Of a stretch of 64,000 bases of DNA, positions 1 to 8,896 are shown in pieces. Origin of the DNA: Cellulomonas flavigena DSM 20109 (lineage in GTDB: Bacteria > Actinomycetota > Actinomycetes > Actinomycetales > Cellulomonadaceae). The notes below the pieces were generated by a model. The model searched no databases. It saw only the letters and a list, made by a program, of their open reading frames with translations, and was not told where the DNA came from. The stretch lies in assembly GCF_000092865.1 (NCBI RefSeq), contig NC_014151.1:2232001-2296000 (forward strand). The letters are read 5' to 3'. Every line of letters begins with the position of its first letter. The first letter of the stretch is position 1. The position numbers and the translations under genes are program-made.

Positions 1-1302
1 GTACGTCACCTCGAGGAACCGGTTCTCGTCGGACTCGGAGTACATGCGCTCGACGACGCGCCGGATCATCGCCTCGACGGCCGCCTGGCCCGACCCGCCG
101 TGCTCGGCGAGGTCGTCGGCGTGGATCGGCAGCTCCGGCGTGAGGTACTTGGCGAAGATCTCCCGCGCGCCCTCCGCGTCGGGCCGCTCGATCTTGATCT
201 TCACGTCCAGGCGGCCGGGGCGCAGGATCGCGGGGTCGATCATGTCCTCGCGGTTCGACGCGCCGATGACGATGACGTTGTCGAGCCGCTCGACGCCGTC
301 GATCTCCGAGAGCAGCTGCGGCACGATCGTCGTCTCGACGTCGCTGGACACCCCGGTGCCGCGGGTGCGGAACAGCGACTCCATCTCGTCGAAGAACACG
401 ACGACCGGGTGCCCTTGCGACGCCTTCTCGCGCGCCCGGGCGAAGATCAGGCGGATGTGCCGCTCGGTCTCCCCGACGTACTTGTTGAGGAGCTCGGGTC
501 CCTTGACGTTGAGGAAGAAGGAGCGGGCGTCGGCGACGTCCTCACCGCGCGCTGCCGCCGCCGTCGCGGCCAGCGAGTGCGCGACGGCCTTGGCGATGAG
601 CGTCTTGCCGCATCCCGGCGGGCCGTAGAGCAGCACGCCCTTGGGCGGCTTGAGCCCGTGCTCGCGGAACAGCTCGGGGTGCAGGAACGGCAGCTCGACG
701 GCGTCGCGGATCGCCTCGATCTGCGGGCCCAGGCCACCGATGTCCGTGTAGTCGATGTCCGGGACCTCCTCGAGCACGAGCTCCTCGACCTCGGCCCGCG
801 GGATCACCTCGAACACGAACCCGCTGCGCGGGTCGATCGTCAGCGCGTCGCCGACGCGCACGCCGGTGTCGGCCACCTGGCCGGCGAACCGCACGACCCG
901 CTCCTCGTCGCCACGCCCGATCACCAGGGCACGCCCCTCGCCGAGCATCTCCTTGACGGTGACGATCTCGCCGACCTGCTCGTAGCCGCCGGCCTCGACG
1001 ACCGTGAGGGCCTCGTTGAGCATGACCTCCTGCCCGGGCCGCAGGTGGTGGACGTCGAGCGAGGGGCTCGCGCCGACGTGCATCTTGCGACCGGCGGAGA
1101 CGATGTCGACCGTGCCGTCGGCGCGCGCGCCGAGGAAGGTGGCGTACGTCCCGGGCGGCTTGGCCAGGTCGTCCACCTGACGCTTGAGATCGAGGATCTG
1201 CTCGCGTGCGGCGACGAGCGCCTCGCTGAGCCGCTCGTTCTTCGCCGCGAGCACCGCGAGCTCGCGGTGCAGGTCGCGTCCAGGGGCAGCGGGTTCGGTC
1301 AT
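1..1302 (-). CDS. arc: Proteasome-associated AAA ATPase Arc/Mpa (3' end outside window)
   Basis: Hexameric unfoldase that recognises pupylated proteins and feeds them to the 20S proteasome. The 434 codons present show an N-terminal coiled coil (about residues 10-45, ending in an [17 protein letters not shown] junction), OB-fold interdomains rich in beta strands, then the AAA module with Walker A GPPGCGKT near residue 230, Walker [12 protein letters not shown] and the second region of homology [18 protein letters not shown]. The start ATG (1302) lies 9 nt after GGAGG. A possible -10, TAGTGT, sits at 1382-1387, leaving a leader of roughly 70 nt. The reading frame is open to base 1, so the C-terminal end with the proteasome-docking tail is cut off. 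trmI lies upstream on the same strand, the usual actinobacterial order before dop and pup. Confidence 0.95.
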   Translation of the reverse strand, partial: MTEPAAPGRDLHRELAVLAAKNERLSEALVAAREQILDLKRQVDDLAKPPGTYATFLGARADGTVDIVSAGRKMHVGASPSLDVHHLRPGQEVMLNEALTVVEAGGYEQVGEIVTVKEMLGEGRALVIGRGDEERVVRFAGQVADTGVRVGDALTIDPRSGFVFEVIPRAEVEELVLEEVPDIDYTDIGGLGPQIEAIRDAVELPFLHPELFREHGLKPPKGVLLYGPPGCGKTLIAKAVAHSLAATAAAARGEDVADARSFFLNVKGPELLNKYVGETERHIRLIFARAREKASQGHPVVVFFDEMESLFRTRGTGVSSDVETTIVPQLLSEIDGVERLDNVIVIGASNREDMIDPAILRPGRLDVKIKIERPDAEGAREIFAKYLTPELPIHADDLAEHGGSGQAAVEAMIRRVVERMYSESDENRFLEVTY

Positions 1303-1381
1303 GGTGATCGGCCTCCGTTCCGCGTCGCGGTGCACCCTCCTGCGGTCCATCGTGCACGTCGCTGTGCCTGCTGGTCCGACG

Positions 1382-1387
1382 ACACTA
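1382..1387 (-). promoter_or_regulatory. Possible -10 TAGTGT of arc
   Basis: TAGTGT on the minus strand about 80 bases before ATG 1302; TTGACA lies 14 bases before it, too close for a -35, so only the -10 is suggested. Confidence 0.3.
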
Positions 1388-1497
1388 ACGGGCCGTGTCA
1401 ACACAGCGCGCGGGCCGCGCCGCGCAGCGACGCGAGCGTCCCGCACCGTGGACACCGGACCCGGCGCGTCGCACGGACGCGCCGGCCCGGCAGGTGG

Positions 1498-2547
1498 TCA
1501 GTCGCCCGTCGCGGGCCCCGACGCGCCGAGATCCTCCGGTGCCACGTGCAGCTCGCGGCGCGCGCGGCGGATCTTCTTGGCCGACGTCTCGCGCTCGCCC
1601 ATCGCCTCGGGCGACCACAGGTCGGCGTCGGCGGGCGGCGCGCCGTCCTCGGCGACGGGGTACGAACCCTTGGCCGGACGCCGCTTGCGGTGCGGCGGCT
1701 CGACGCCGTCGGCCAGCCGGCGCGTCGTCAGGAGGAAGCCGGTGTGCCCGATCATGCGGTGCTGCGGGCGCACGGCCAGGCCCTCGAGGTGCCAGCCGCG
1801 CACCATCGACTCCCATGCCTCCGGCTCGGTGTAGCGCCCGTCGCCACGCACGTCCTCCGCGAGGCGCGACAGCTGCGTCGTGGTCGCGACGTAGCAGACG
1901 AGCACGCCACCCGGAGCGAGCGCGGTGGCCACCGCGTCGAGGTTCTCCCACGGCGCGAGCATGTCGAGGACGACGCGGTCGACCGAGCCCGGCGTCGCGG
2001 CCGTGGGCAGCACGTCCGCCAGGTCGCCCAGCCGCAGGTCCCAGGCGGGGTGGGGACCGCCGAAGAACGTCTCGACGTTGCCGCGCGCGATCGCCGCGAA
2101 GTCCTCGCGCCGCTCGACCGACACCAGGCGGCCGCCGTCGCCCACGGCCCGCAGCAGCGACAGCGTCAGGCCGCCGGAGCCGACGCCCGCCTCGACGACG
2201 GTCGCGCCGGGGAAGACGTCGCCCATCGTGACGATCTGGCCCGCGTCCTTGGGGTAGACGACAGCGGCGCCGCGCGGCATCGACAGCACGTGGTCGGCCA
2301 GGAGCGGGCGCAGCGCGAGGTACTCGATCCCGGACGTGTTGCGCACCACGACACCTTCCGACGCCCCGATGAGGTCGTCGTGGCGCAGGTAGCCGCGGTG
2401 GGTGTGGAAGGTCCCCTCGGGCTGCAGCGTGATCGTGTGCAGCCGACCGCGGGGGTCGGTGAGCTGCACGCGCTCGCCGCTGCGGAAGGGCCCGCGGCGC
2501 TGGGCGGCCCCGGTCGGTGCGGACGTGGGGACGTCGGGAGAGGTCAC
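1498..2547 (-). CDS. trmI: tRNA (adenine-58-N1)-methyltransferase TrmI
   Basis: Methylates N1 of A58 in the T-loop of tRNA with SAM, as a homotetramer in the cytoplasm. 349 residues, the usual actinobacterial length. An N-terminal beta-barrel region (about 18-75, with FRSGERVQL and TSGIEYLALRP) precedes a Rossmann methyltransferase fold; the SAM loop EAGVGSGGLTL starts at residue 119 and an LDMLAPWE motif follows in the second half. The GTG at 2547 is supported by TACACT at 2556-2561, eight bases before it, which implies a leaderless mRNA. It precedes arc on the same strand with a 195-nt gap that may carry a separate arc promoter. Confidence 0.93.
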   Translation of the reverse strand: MTSPDVPTSAPTGAAQRRGPFRSGERVQLTDPRGRLHTITLQPEGTFHTHRGYLRHDDLIGASEGVVVRNTSGIEYLALRPLLADHVLSMPRGAAVVYPKDAGQIVTMGDVFPGATVVEAGVGSGGLTLSLLRAVGDGGRLVSVERREDFAAIARGNVETFFGGPHPAWDLRLGDLADVLPTAATPGSVDRVVLDMLAPWENLDAVATALAPGGVLVCYVATTTQLSRLAEDVRGDGRYTEPEAWESMVRGWHLEGLAVRPQHRMIGHTGFLLTTRRLADGVEPPHRKRRPAKGSYPVAEDGAPPADADLWSPEAMGERETSAKKIRRARRELHVAPEDLGASGPATGD

Positions 2548-2555
2548 GGGCGTCG

Positions 2556-2561
2556 AGTGTA
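2556..2561 (-). promoter_or_regulatory. -10 TACACT, leaderless trmI
   Basis: TACACT on the minus strand, eight bases before GTG 2547. Confidence 0.6.
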
Positions 2562-2591
2562 GGTCCCGTGGCTCCCGGCGCCGTGACGCCG

Positions 2592-3722
2592 TCAGCCCCG
2601 CAGGGCCGCCACGACGTCACGCGTGCGCACGAGCGCCGCGACCCGACCGTCGACGAGCGCGGCGACGACCGGTCCGTGCGCGGACGCCGTGGACAAGGCC
2701 TGGAGCAGCGCGTCGCCGCGCAGCGTGCCGTCGACCACCGCGCCGACCGGCAGCGGGGTCGACACGGCGAGGACGTCCGTGGTGCCCGCCAGGTCCGCGG
2801 GCACGCGACCGGCGGCCTCCGTGTCGACGTAGGCGGCGGGCCGCCCGTCGGGTGCGAGCACGACGACCTCGGCGACGTCCGCGGCGGCGGCGGTCGCACG
2901 GACCTGCGCGAGCGACGTCCGCGCGCCGACCACCGCGGCGGGGCGCCCGACCCGCTCGAGCGTGAGCGCGGCCACGGCACGTCCCGTCCGCCCTCCCCGC
3001 ACGGCGGCCGACGCGCCCGACCACAGGAAGGCGCCGATGAGCGCCGACCACGCCACGGTGCCGAGGTCGGGCGAGACGCCGGCGAGCCAGGGGCGCACCA
3101 GCGCGGCGAGCAGGACGCCGACGGCGACGACACGCCCCGTCCACCCGGCCGCGACGGTACCGCGGTGCCGGTCCCCCGACGCCGCCCACACGACCGCCTC
3201 GAGGATCCGCCCGCCGTCCAGCGGCAGACCGGGCACGAGGTTGAACAGTCCGACGAAGCCGTTGGCCAGCGCGCCGGCACGCAGCACGGTCTGCAGCAGC
3301 GTGCCGTCGGGCGCCGCGCGGTCCGCGATCAGGAGGAACGCCGCCGCCAGCACCAGGTTGGCGACCGGGCCGACGACGGCGACGAGCGCACTGGTCGCCG
3401 GCGACGCGGCGGCGCCGCCGAACGTGGTGTGCCCGCCCCACAGCGTGAGGACGAACGCGTGGGGCTGCTGGCCGCGGCTGCGCCCGACCAGACCGTGCGC
3501 GAGCTCGTGGACCAGGACGGAGGCGAACAGCAGCACGACGAAGACGAGCGCCACGACGTACGGCAGCGCACCCCCGCCGCCCGTCCACTTCCGCACGCTC
3601 GGCGCGAACACGAGCGTGAGGACGACGGCGGCGAGGACCCAGCTGCGGGCCAGGACGACGGGGGCGCCGGCGACGTGCCCGAGCACCCAGCCGGCGGGTC
3701 GGTCGGGTCGCGGGTCGCTCAC
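2592..3722 (-). CDS. M50-family site-2 metalloprotease with CBS-like C-terminus
   Basis: Intramembrane zinc protease of the site-2 type, 376 residues. Hydrophobic segments cover about residues 24-40, 52-72, 108-133 and 190-215. The zinc motif HELAH is at 72-76 inside a membrane helix, and the third ligand region NLVPGLPLDGGR places Asp169 in the second conserved motif. Residues from about 230 to the end form a soluble region compatible with a CBS pair (VGARTSLAQVRA, LVDGRVAALV). Substrate unknown. The GTG start at 3722 has TAGGCT at 3730-3735, seven bases upstream (leaderless). Its promoter is back-to-back with that of the RecB-like gene; both fit in about 70 bp. Neighbour of trmI and arc, as often seen in this order, though no functional link is shown. 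Confidence 0.9.
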   Translation of the reverse strand: MSDPRPDRPAGWVLGHVAGAPVVLARSWVLAAVVLTLVFAPSVRKWTGGGGALPYVVALVFVVLLFASVLVHELAHGLVGRSRGQQPHAFVLTLWGGHTTFGGAAASPATSALVAVVGPVANLVLAAAFLLIADRAAPDGTLLQTVLRAGALANGFVGLFNLVPGLPLDGGRILEAVVWAASGDRHRGTVAAGWTGRVVAVGVLLAALVRPWLAGVSPDLGTVAWSALIGAFLWSGASAAVRGGRTGRAVAALTLERVGRPAAVVGARTSLAQVRATAAAADVAEVVVLAPDGRPAAYVDTEAAGRVPADLAGTTDVLAVSTPLPVGAVVDGTLRGDALLQALSTASAHGPVVAALVDGRVAALVRTRDVVAALRG

Positions 3723-3729
3723 GTCTGCC

Positions 3730-3735
3730 AGCCTA
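3730..3735 (-). promoter_or_regulatory. -10 TAGGCT, leaderless M50 protease gene
   Basis: TAGGCT on the minus strand, seven bases before GTG 3722; back-to-back with the RecB-like promoter. Confidence 0.6.
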
Positions 3736-3781
3736 CGGTCCGCCCGCCGTGCGTCGCGCCCGCGCTGTCGGACGTGGCACC

Positions 3782-3787
3782 TACCCT
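3782..3787 (+). promoter_or_regulatory. -10 TACCCT, leaderless RecB-like gene
   Basis: TACCCT ends six bases before GTG 3794, which fixes the start. Confidence 0.6.
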
Positions 3788-3793
3788 CGTCGT

Positions 3794-4756
3794 GTGAGCG
3801 TGGACATCGAGCCCGGGACCCGGGGCGGCGCCCGGGCCGGCACGGACCTGACGAGCACCGGCCCGGCGTGCACCGAGCCGGCAGGCACTCCTGCCCCCGG
3901 GGTGGCCGCCGCCGCGGACGTCGGACCGGCGCCGCGCATGCCGGGCCTGTCCCCCTCGCGCGCGAACGACTTCCTCCAGTGCCCGCTGCTGTTCCGGTAC
4001 CGCGTGGTCGACCGCCTGCCCGAGCCCGCGTCCCCCGCCGCTGCGCGCGGCACGCTCGTGCACGCCGTGCTCGAGCACCTGTTCGACCTGCCGGCCCCCG
4101 AGCGCACCCTCGACGCGGCCCGCGCGGCGTTGCCCGAGCGGTGGGCGCAGGTCCAGCAGGAGGACCCCCGGTGCCTCGACCTGCACGCGGACGACGCCGA
4201 GCGCGCCGCGTTCCTCGCGGAGGCCGAACGGCTCCTGACCACGTGGTTCACGCTCGAGGACCCCACCCGGCTCGAGCCGCGCGCCCGCGAGCTGCGCGTC
4301 GAGCACGACCTGGAGGACGGGCCGCGGCTGCGCGGTGTCGTCGACCGCGTGGACGTCGCGCCCAACGGCTGGGTGCGGGTCGTCGACTACAAGACGGGCC
4401 GTTCGCCGCGCGCGGGGTTCGAGAGCTCGGCGCTGTTCCAGATGCGGTTCTACGCGTACGTCGTGTGGCGCACGCGGGGCGTCCTGCCCAAGCGGTTGCA
4501 GCTGACCTACCTCGGCGACGGCGTCGTCGTGAGCCACGAGCCGACCGAGGCGGAGATGCACACGCTGGAGGCGCGCGTGCGCTCCATCTGGGCGGGCATC
4601 GAGGACACGGCCCGCTCGGGCGACTGGCGGCCACGGCCCTCGCGGCTGTGCGACTGGTGCGCGTTCCGCGACCGCTGCCCGTCCTTCGGCGGGACACCGC
4701 CCGAGGTGCCCGAGGGTGCCGTGGAGCGCGCGATCGGTGTGACGCCGGCGGGCTGA
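3794..4756 (+). CDS. RecB-like PD-(D/E)XK nuclease with Fe-S cysteines
   Basis: Single-domain exonuclease of the RecB/AddB/Cas4 type. From the GTG at 3794 the protein has 320 residues. A low-complexity N-terminal stretch of about 48 residues is followed by the nuclease core: LSPSRANDFLQCP with Cys63, His90 in GTLVH, Asp184 in GVVDRVD and the VVDYK signature (Asp198, Lys200). Cys63 together with Cys286, Cys289 and Cys295 (CDWCAFRDRC) has the spacing of the 4Fe-4S cluster known from AddB and Cas4. The start is chosen because TACCCT at 3782-3787 ends six bases before the GTG; a GTG 45 bases further up would overlap the promoter. It is not part of a CRISPR locus and no repeats lie near it; this single gene commonly sits near proteasome genes in actinobacteria. 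Confidence 0.88.
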   Translation: MSVDIEPGTRGGARAGTDLTSTGPACTEPAGTPAPGVAAAADVGPAPRMPGLSPSRANDFLQCPLLFRYRVVDRLPEPASPAAARGTLVHAVLEHLFDLPAPERTLDAARAALPERWAQVQQEDPRCLDLHADDAERAAFLAEAERLLTTWFTLEDPTRLEPRARELRVEHDLEDGPRLRGVVDRVDVAPNGWVRVVDYKTGRSPRAGFESSALFQMRFYAYVVWRTRGVLPKRLQLTYLGDGVVVSHEPTEAEMHTLEARVRSIWAGIEDTARSGDWRPRPSRLCDWCAFRDRCPSFGGTPPEVPEGAVERAIGVTPAG

Positions 4757-4767
4757 CGCCTGACGGC

Positions 4768-5499
4768 TCAGCCGAGGACACGCAGGTCGAGCACCTCGCC
4801 GGCCGCGACGCGAGCGAACGTCGCGAGGTCGACGTGGGCGAGCGAGGACGTCCGCGACACGTCCGGCGGCGGCTGCAGCGCCACGTGGGAGTCGACGGCG
4901 ACGACGCGCGCACCGCTGGCCACCGCGGACGCCAGGCCCGCGCGCGAGTCCTCGAGCGCGACGCACGCGGTGACGTCGACGCCGAGGTGCCGCGCCGCGG
5001 TGAGGTACGGCTCGGGGTGCGGCTTGTGCCGCTCCACCACGTCCCCGGTCACCACGACGTCGAACAGGCCCACCGCGTCGACGAACGGGGACGCGACCAC
5101 CGCGAACGACGACGTGACGAGCGCCTGCGGCACGCCCGCGTCGTGCAGGGCACGCAGCACCTCCTGCGCGCCGGGCCGCCACGGGATGCCGGCCTCGACC
5201 GCCGCACGGACCGACGAGTTCAGCGCGTGCGCGATCTCCTCGACCGTGAGGTCGACGCCGCGTTCCTGGAAGTGCCGGGCCGCCACGGGCATCGACGACC
5301 CGATGAGCGCGACCGCGTCCTCGGGCGTCCACACGCCGCCGTGAGCCTCCACGAGCTCGATCTCCGCGGCCATCCAGTACGGCTCGGTGTCGATGAGCGT
5401 GCCGTCCATGTCCCACAGGACGGCCGCCGGCAGGGCGGGAGCCGGGCCGACCGGGTGGTCGTCACGGGCGGTCGAGGGACGGTCGGCGAGGGTGCTCAG
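4768..5499 (-). CDS. HAD-family phosphatase, probable CTG start
   Basis: Cytoplasmic phosphatase of the beta-phosphoglucomutase-like HAD group. Motif I is WDMDGTL; the nucleophile Asp is residue 30 and the acid/base Asp residue 32 if translation starts at CTG 5499. Motif II is VTSSF, with a helical cap between them; the late motif EDSRAGL is also present. The only conventional start in the frame is the ATG at 5409, which is the Met inside DMDGT, so using it would remove the catalytic nucleophile. Upstream to the promoter-like TAGGCT (5546-5551) there is no ATG, GTG or TTG in frame; CTG 5499 has GGAG six bases before it and would read Leu/Met-Ser-Thr. I therefore annotate CTG as the start. Converges with the RecB-like gene, 11 bases apart. 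Substrate not predictable. Confidence 0.85.
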   Translation of the reverse strand: MSTLADRPSTARDDHPVGPAPALPAAVLWDMDGTLIDTEPYWMAAEIELVEAHGGVWTPEDAVALIGSSMPVAARHFQERGVDLTVEEIAHALNSSVRAAVEAGIPWRPGAQEVLRALHDAGVPQALVTSSFAVVASPFVDAVGLFDVVVTGDVVERHKPHPEPYLTAARHLGVDVTACVALEDSRAGLASAVASGARVVAVDSHVALQPPPDVSRTSSLAHVDLATFARVAAGEVLDLRVLG

Positions 5500-5545
5500 C
5501 GTGGGCTCCGGGGCGGGTGGGCGGAGGTGGACGGGCGGTCGGGCG

Positions 5546-5551
5546 AGCCTA
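5546..5551 (-). promoter_or_regulatory. -10 TAGGCT for the HAD phosphatase
   Basis: TAGGCT on the minus strand, about 46 bases before the proposed CTG start. Transcription from here gives a short leader containing the GGAG that precedes CTG, so this mRNA would be leadered, unlike most neighbours. Confidence 0.45.
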
Positions 5552-5602
5552 CCCGGCGCGCGCGGTGGCCCGCGCTGCCCGGCCGTCGTGGCACCTGCGC
5601 CC

Positions 5603-5608
5603 TAGTCT
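5603..5608 (+). promoter_or_regulatory. -10 TAGTCT, leaderless PAC2 gene
   Basis: TAGTCT ends six bases before the GTG at 5615, so the transcript should begin at or next to the start codon. Confidence 0.6.
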
Positions 5609-5614
5609 GGGGGC

Positions 5615-6472
5615 GTGACCGAGCACGCATCCCCCGACCTGCCGGCCCGTGAGACCGTCCTGCTCGCCGCGTTCGAGGGATGGAACGACGCGGGGAGCGC
5701 CGCGACCACGGCGCTGGAGCACCTGCACGACGTGTGGGGAGCCGAGCAGGTCGAGGAGCTGGACCCCGAGGACTACCACGACTTCCAGGTGAACCGGCCG
5801 GTGGTCGGCCTGGGTCCTGACGGCACGCGCGAGATCACGTGGCCGACGACCGCGGTCGCCGTGGCGACGACGCCCCGGTCCGGCCGCCGGGTGGTGCTGG
5901 TCCACGGCATCGAGCCGTCGATGCGCTGGCGGCGCTACTGCGGCGAGCTGCTCGACATCGCCGCAGGGCTCGGCGTGCGCACGATCGTCACCGTGGGAGC
6001 GCTGCTCGCGGACGTGCCGCACACGCGGCCGATCCCGGTCAACGCGACGAGCGAGGACGCGCACGTGCGCGAGCTGCTGGGCCTCGAGCCGAACACGTAC
6101 GAGGGGCCGACGGGCATCGTCGGGGTGCTGCAGCACGAGGCAGCCGCACGCGGCATGCAGGCGCTCTCGCTGTGGGCCGCGGTGCCGCACTACGTCGCCG
6201 CTCCCCCGTCGCCCAAGGCGACGCTCGCGATCCTGCACCGCATCGAGGCGCTGCTCGGCGAGCCCGTCCCGCTGGCCGACCTGCCCGAGGACGCGACCGC
6301 GTGGCAGCTGGGGGTCGACGAGCTCGCGGGCGAGGACAGCGAGATCGGCGAGTACGTGCGCCAGCTCGAGGAGGCGAAGGACACCGCCGACCTGCCGGAG
6401 GCCAGCGGCGAGGCGATCGCCCAGGAGTTCGAGCGCTACCTGCGCCGCCGCGACAAGGGCACCGGCGGCTGA
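5615..6472 (+). CDS. PAC2-family protein (proteasome assembly chaperone-like)
   Basis: 285-residue member of the actinobacterial PAC2 family, whose eukaryotic relatives assist proteasome assembly; the bacterial role is not established. Recognisable features are the N-terminal LLAAFEGWNDAGSAATTALEHL segment, a central RIVLVHGIEPSMRWRRYCGELLD-like block (here beginning VVLVHGIEPS) and GPTGIVGVLQHEAA in the second half. The C-terminus is acidic and helical. The GTG start is supported by a -10 six bases upstream. It lies about 4 kb from arc, which is compatible with a proteasome connection but is context only. Converges with mshC across a 139-nt gap that holds four 17-bp tandem repeats. Confidence 0.88.
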   Translation: MTEHASPDLPARETVLLAAFEGWNDAGSAATTALEHLHDVWGAEQVEELDPEDYHDFQVNRPVVGLGPDGTREITWPTTAVAVATTPRSGRRVVLVHGIEPSMRWRRYCGELLDIAAGLGVRTIVTVGALLADVPHTRPIPVNATSEDAHVRELLGLEPNTYEGPTGIVGVLQHEAAARGMQALSLWAAVPHYVAAPPSPKATLAILHRIEALLGEPVPLADLPEDATAWQLGVDELAGEDSEIGEYVRQLEEAKDTADLPEASGEAIAQEFERYLRRRDKGTGG

Positions 6473-6539
6473 CCACCCGCCGACCGGAACCTCACTCCTC
6501 GTCAGGCCTCGCGAACGGTGAGCGGTGTTCCGCTCGGCG

Positions 6540-6607
6540 AGGTCAGGGGCGCGGCGAGGTCAGGGGCGCGGCGGGGTCACGGGTGCGGCGGGGTCACGGG
6601 CGCGGCG
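6540..6607. repeat. Four 17-bp tandem repeats
   Basis: Units at 6540-6556, 6557-6573, 6574-6590 and 6591-6607. The first two are identical (AGGTCAGGGGCGCGGCG); the last two differ from them at two positions and from each other at one. They fill the gap between convergent genes and contain no inverted symmetry typical of a terminator. Confidence 0.9.
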
Positions 6608-6611
6608 GACG

Positions 6612-7859
6612 TCACATGCGCACGCCGAGCAGGGCGTCGACCGTGCGCGCCACGACCCCGGGCGCGCCCTCCTCGAACGGCACCTCGCCGGCGAGGGCGG
6701 CGGTTGCCCACGCGTCCACGACCGCGAGCGCCCGCGGGGTGTCGAGGTCGTCCGCGACGGCCGCCCGCACGCCGTCGAGGACCGGCTGGGCTGCCGGCCC
6801 GCCGTTGCCGGACAGGGCGCGCCGCCACCTGGCGACCCGCTGCTGCGCTGTGGCCAGCACGTCGTCGGTCCACTCCCAGTCCGAGCGGTAGCGGTGCGCG
6901 AGCACCGCGAGACGCACGGCCATGGGCTCGACGCCGTCGGCGACCAGCTGCGAGACGAGGACGAGGTTGCCGAGCGACTTGCTCATCTTGTGGCCCCGGT
7001 AGCCCACCATCCCGGTGTGCACGTGCGCGGCGGCAGGCTGGGGCGTCCCGGTCAGCACGCGCAGGTGCGACGCGCTCGACTCGTGGTGCGGGAACGCGAG
7101 GTCGGAGCCGCCCCCCTGCACGTCGAACGGCACGCCGAGACCGTCGGAGGCGATGACCGCGCACTCCACGTGCCAGCCCGGGCGTCCACGGCCGAGACCC
7201 GGCGCGTCCCAGGCGGGCTCGCCGGGGCGCTCGGCCCGCCACAGCAGCGGGTCGAGGGGCGACCGCTTGCCCGGGCGGTCGGGGTCGCCGCCACGCTCGG
7301 CGCTCAGTGCCAGCATCGCCGCGTGCTCGAGCCCGGCGACGGAGCCGAAACCCGGATCGGCGGACAGGTCGGCGTACACGTCGTCGCCGCCGTCCGGGGC
7401 GGGCAGCCGGTAGGCGGCGTCGCGCGAGAGGAGCGCGTCGACGGCCGCGACGACCTGTGGCACGGACTCCACGACGCCGCGGTAGACGTCCGGGGGCACG
7501 ACCCCGAGCGTCGTCATGTCGGACGCGTACAGCGCGGTCTGCTGCGCCGCGAGGTCGCGCCAGTCGACGCCTGTGGCCGTGGCGCGCTCGAGCAGCGGGT
7601 CGTCGACGTCGGTGACGTTCGACGCGTAGGTGACGGTCTTGCCCTCGTCGAGCCATGCGCGCACGAGGACGTCGAAGGCGACGTACGTGGACGCGTGGCC
7701 GAGGTGGGTCGCGTCGTAGGGGGTGATGCCGCACACGTACAGGCGGGCGTGGGGGCCGGTCGCGGCCACGACGAGGCGCCCGGTGGCGGTGTCGAGCACA
7801 CGGACCGGCTCACCGGTCCCGGGCAGCCGAGGGATCTGGGGCGCGGGCCAGCTGAGCAC
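6612..7859 (-). CDS. mshC: Cysteine:GlcN-Ins ligase MshC (mycothiol biosynthesis)
   Basis: ATP-dependent ligase joining L-cysteine to glucosaminyl-inositol, the third step of mycothiol synthesis; homologous to cysteinyl-tRNA synthetase but shorter. 415 residues. Cys43 in [17 protein letters not shown] is the first zinc ligand and the class I HIGH motif appears as HLGH (52-55); GWHVECAV and FPHHESS supply further zinc ligands; KMSKSLGN is intact. Lacks the anticodon-binding C-terminus of CysS. GTG 7859 is fixed by TAGGCT at 7866-7871, six bases upstream. uppP lies upstream on the same strand, 59 nt away, the common actinobacterial pairing. Confidence 0.95.
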   Translation of the reverse strand: MLSWPAPQIPRLPGTGEPVRVLDTATGRLVVAATGPHARLYVCGITPYDATHLGHASTYVAFDVLVRAWLDEGKTVTYASNVTDVDDPLLERATATGVDWRDLAAQQTALYASDMTTLGVVPPDVYRGVVESVPQVVAAVDALLSRDAAYRLPAPDGGDDVYADLSADPGFGSVAGLEHAAMLALSAERGGDPDRPGKRSPLDPLLWRAERPGEPAWDAPGLGRGRPGWHVECAVIASDGLGVPFDVQGGGSDLAFPHHESSASHLRVLTGTPQPAAAHVHTGMVGYRGHKMSKSLGNLVLVSQLVADGVEPMAVRLAVLAHRYRSDWEWTDDVLATAQQRVARWRRALSGNGGPAAQPVLDGVRAAVADDLDTPRALAVVDAWATAALAGEVPFEEGAPGVVARTVDALLGVRM

Positions 7860-7865
7860 GCCGGA

Positions 7866-7871
7866 AGCCTA
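7866..7871 (-). promoter_or_regulatory. -10 TAGGCT, leaderless mshC
   Basis: TAGGCT on the minus strand with six bases to the GTG start of mshC; sits between uppP stop and mshC start, so mshC has its own promoter. Confidence 0.6.
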
Positions 7872-7918
7872 GCCTCCGCCGGCGCTGCGGCCGCACGGGC
7901 GTCCGCGGGGCACGCCCG

Positions 7919-8821
7919 TCAGGCGTTCGCGGGCGCCGTGACCGGCTCGAGCACGCCGGTGAGGAGCAGCAGGACGACGAGCAGCGCCAGGCCGATGCGG
8001 TAGTAGACGAACGGCGCGTAGCTGAACGTCGAGACGATCTTGAGGAACGCGATGATGACGACGTACCCGACGACGAAGGCGACGAGTGTCGCGACGAGCG
8101 TCGCCCCGAGACCTGGTGTGCCCGCCTGACCGAAGTCGCCGACGCTCTTCGCGAGCTGGTACAGGCCGGAGCCGAACACCGCGGGGATCGCCAGGAGGAA
8201 GGAGTACCGGGCCGCGGCCTCGCGCGTGTAACCCATGAGGAGCCCACCGGTGATCGTGCCACCGGAGCGCGACACGCCGGGCACCAGGGCGAGGGCCTGC
8301 CAGAACCCGAACGCCAGCGCGTGCTTCGGCGTCAGCTCCTCGATGGGCCGGGCCTTGGCTCCGCGACGGTCCGCCCAGCCGAGCACGAGCGCGAAGCCGG
8401 CGAGCGTGAGCGCCACGAGCCACAGGTTGCGGAACGGACGCTCGATGGCGTCCTGGAACGCCAGGCCCAGCACGACGATGGGCAGCGAGCCGAGCACGAT
8501 GAACCACGCCATGAGCGCGTCGCGGTCCTGGGGCCGACCCACGGGCATCCCCGCCCGCGCGCGCCAGTCCGTGCCGTACGCGCCGCGCAGCGCGGCCCAC
8601 CAGGCCAGTACGATCCGCTTGATGTCGCGGCGGAAGTAGAGCAGCACGGCGGTCTCGGTGCCCAGCTGCGTGATGGCCGTGAACGCCGCTCCCGGGTCCC
8701 CGGAGCCCACGAGCTCCCCGAAGATCCGCAGGTGCGCGCTCGAGGAGACCGGGAGGAACTCGGTCAGACCCTGGAGCAACCCGAGGAAGACTGCCTCACC
8801 CGTCCCGATGCCCGTTGCCAC
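7919..8821 (-). CDS. uppP: Undecaprenyl-diphosphatase UppP (BacA)
   Basis: Integral membrane phosphatase that recycles undecaprenyl pyrophosphate for peptidoglycan synthesis and gives bacitracin tolerance. 300 residues from GTG 8821, with about eight hydrophobic segments. The two signature motifs are present: [13 protein letters not shown] near the N-terminus (catalytic Glu and Ser/His) and PGVSRSGGT in the middle. The GTG is preferred over a TTG three codons earlier because the -10 TATCGT (8830-8835) ends eight bases before the GTG and overlaps the TTG. Divergent from the aldo/keto reductase; the two -10 boxes are about 60 bp apart. Confidence 0.95.
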   Translation of the reverse strand: MATGIGTGEAVFLGLLQGLTEFLPVSSSAHLRIFGELVGSGDPGAAFTAITQLGTETAVLLYFRRDIKRIVLAWWAALRGAYGTDWRARAGMPVGRPQDRDALMAWFIVLGSLPIVVLGLAFQDAIERPFRNLWLVALTLAGFALVLGWADRRGAKARPIEELTPKHALAFGFWQALALVPGVSRSGGTITGGLLMGYTREAAARYSFLLAIPAVFGSGLYQLAKSVGDFGQAGTPGLGATLVATLVAFVVGYVVIIAFLKIVSTFSYAPFVYYRIGLALLVVLLLLTGVLEPVTAPANA

Positions 8822-8829
8822 GAGGCGCA

Positions 8830-8835
8830 ACGATA
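8830..8835 (-). promoter_or_regulatory. -10 TATCGT, leaderless uppP
   Basis: TATCGT on the minus strand, eight bases before GTG 8821. Decides against the upstream TTG start. Confidence 0.55.
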
Positions 8836-8896
8836 GCGCCGACGCGCCCGTGCCCCGGCATGGCCCGTCGCGCCACGGACGGCGCGCCCGCGCGGC

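Noticed and set aside
100..2562. Very long open frames (to 800 codons) antisense to known genes, here and at 2517-5652, 10538-14882, 20612-23107, 42396-45744 and 54135-58420
   Set aside because: Shadows: at 74% GC few stop codons occur; these translate to Arg/Gly/Ala/Pro-rich noise with no motifs and lie opposite genes with clear domains.
5386..5409. ATG 5409 as start of the HAD phosphatase
   Set aside because: It is the Met within the DMDGT catalytic motif; the nucleophile Asp would be lost.
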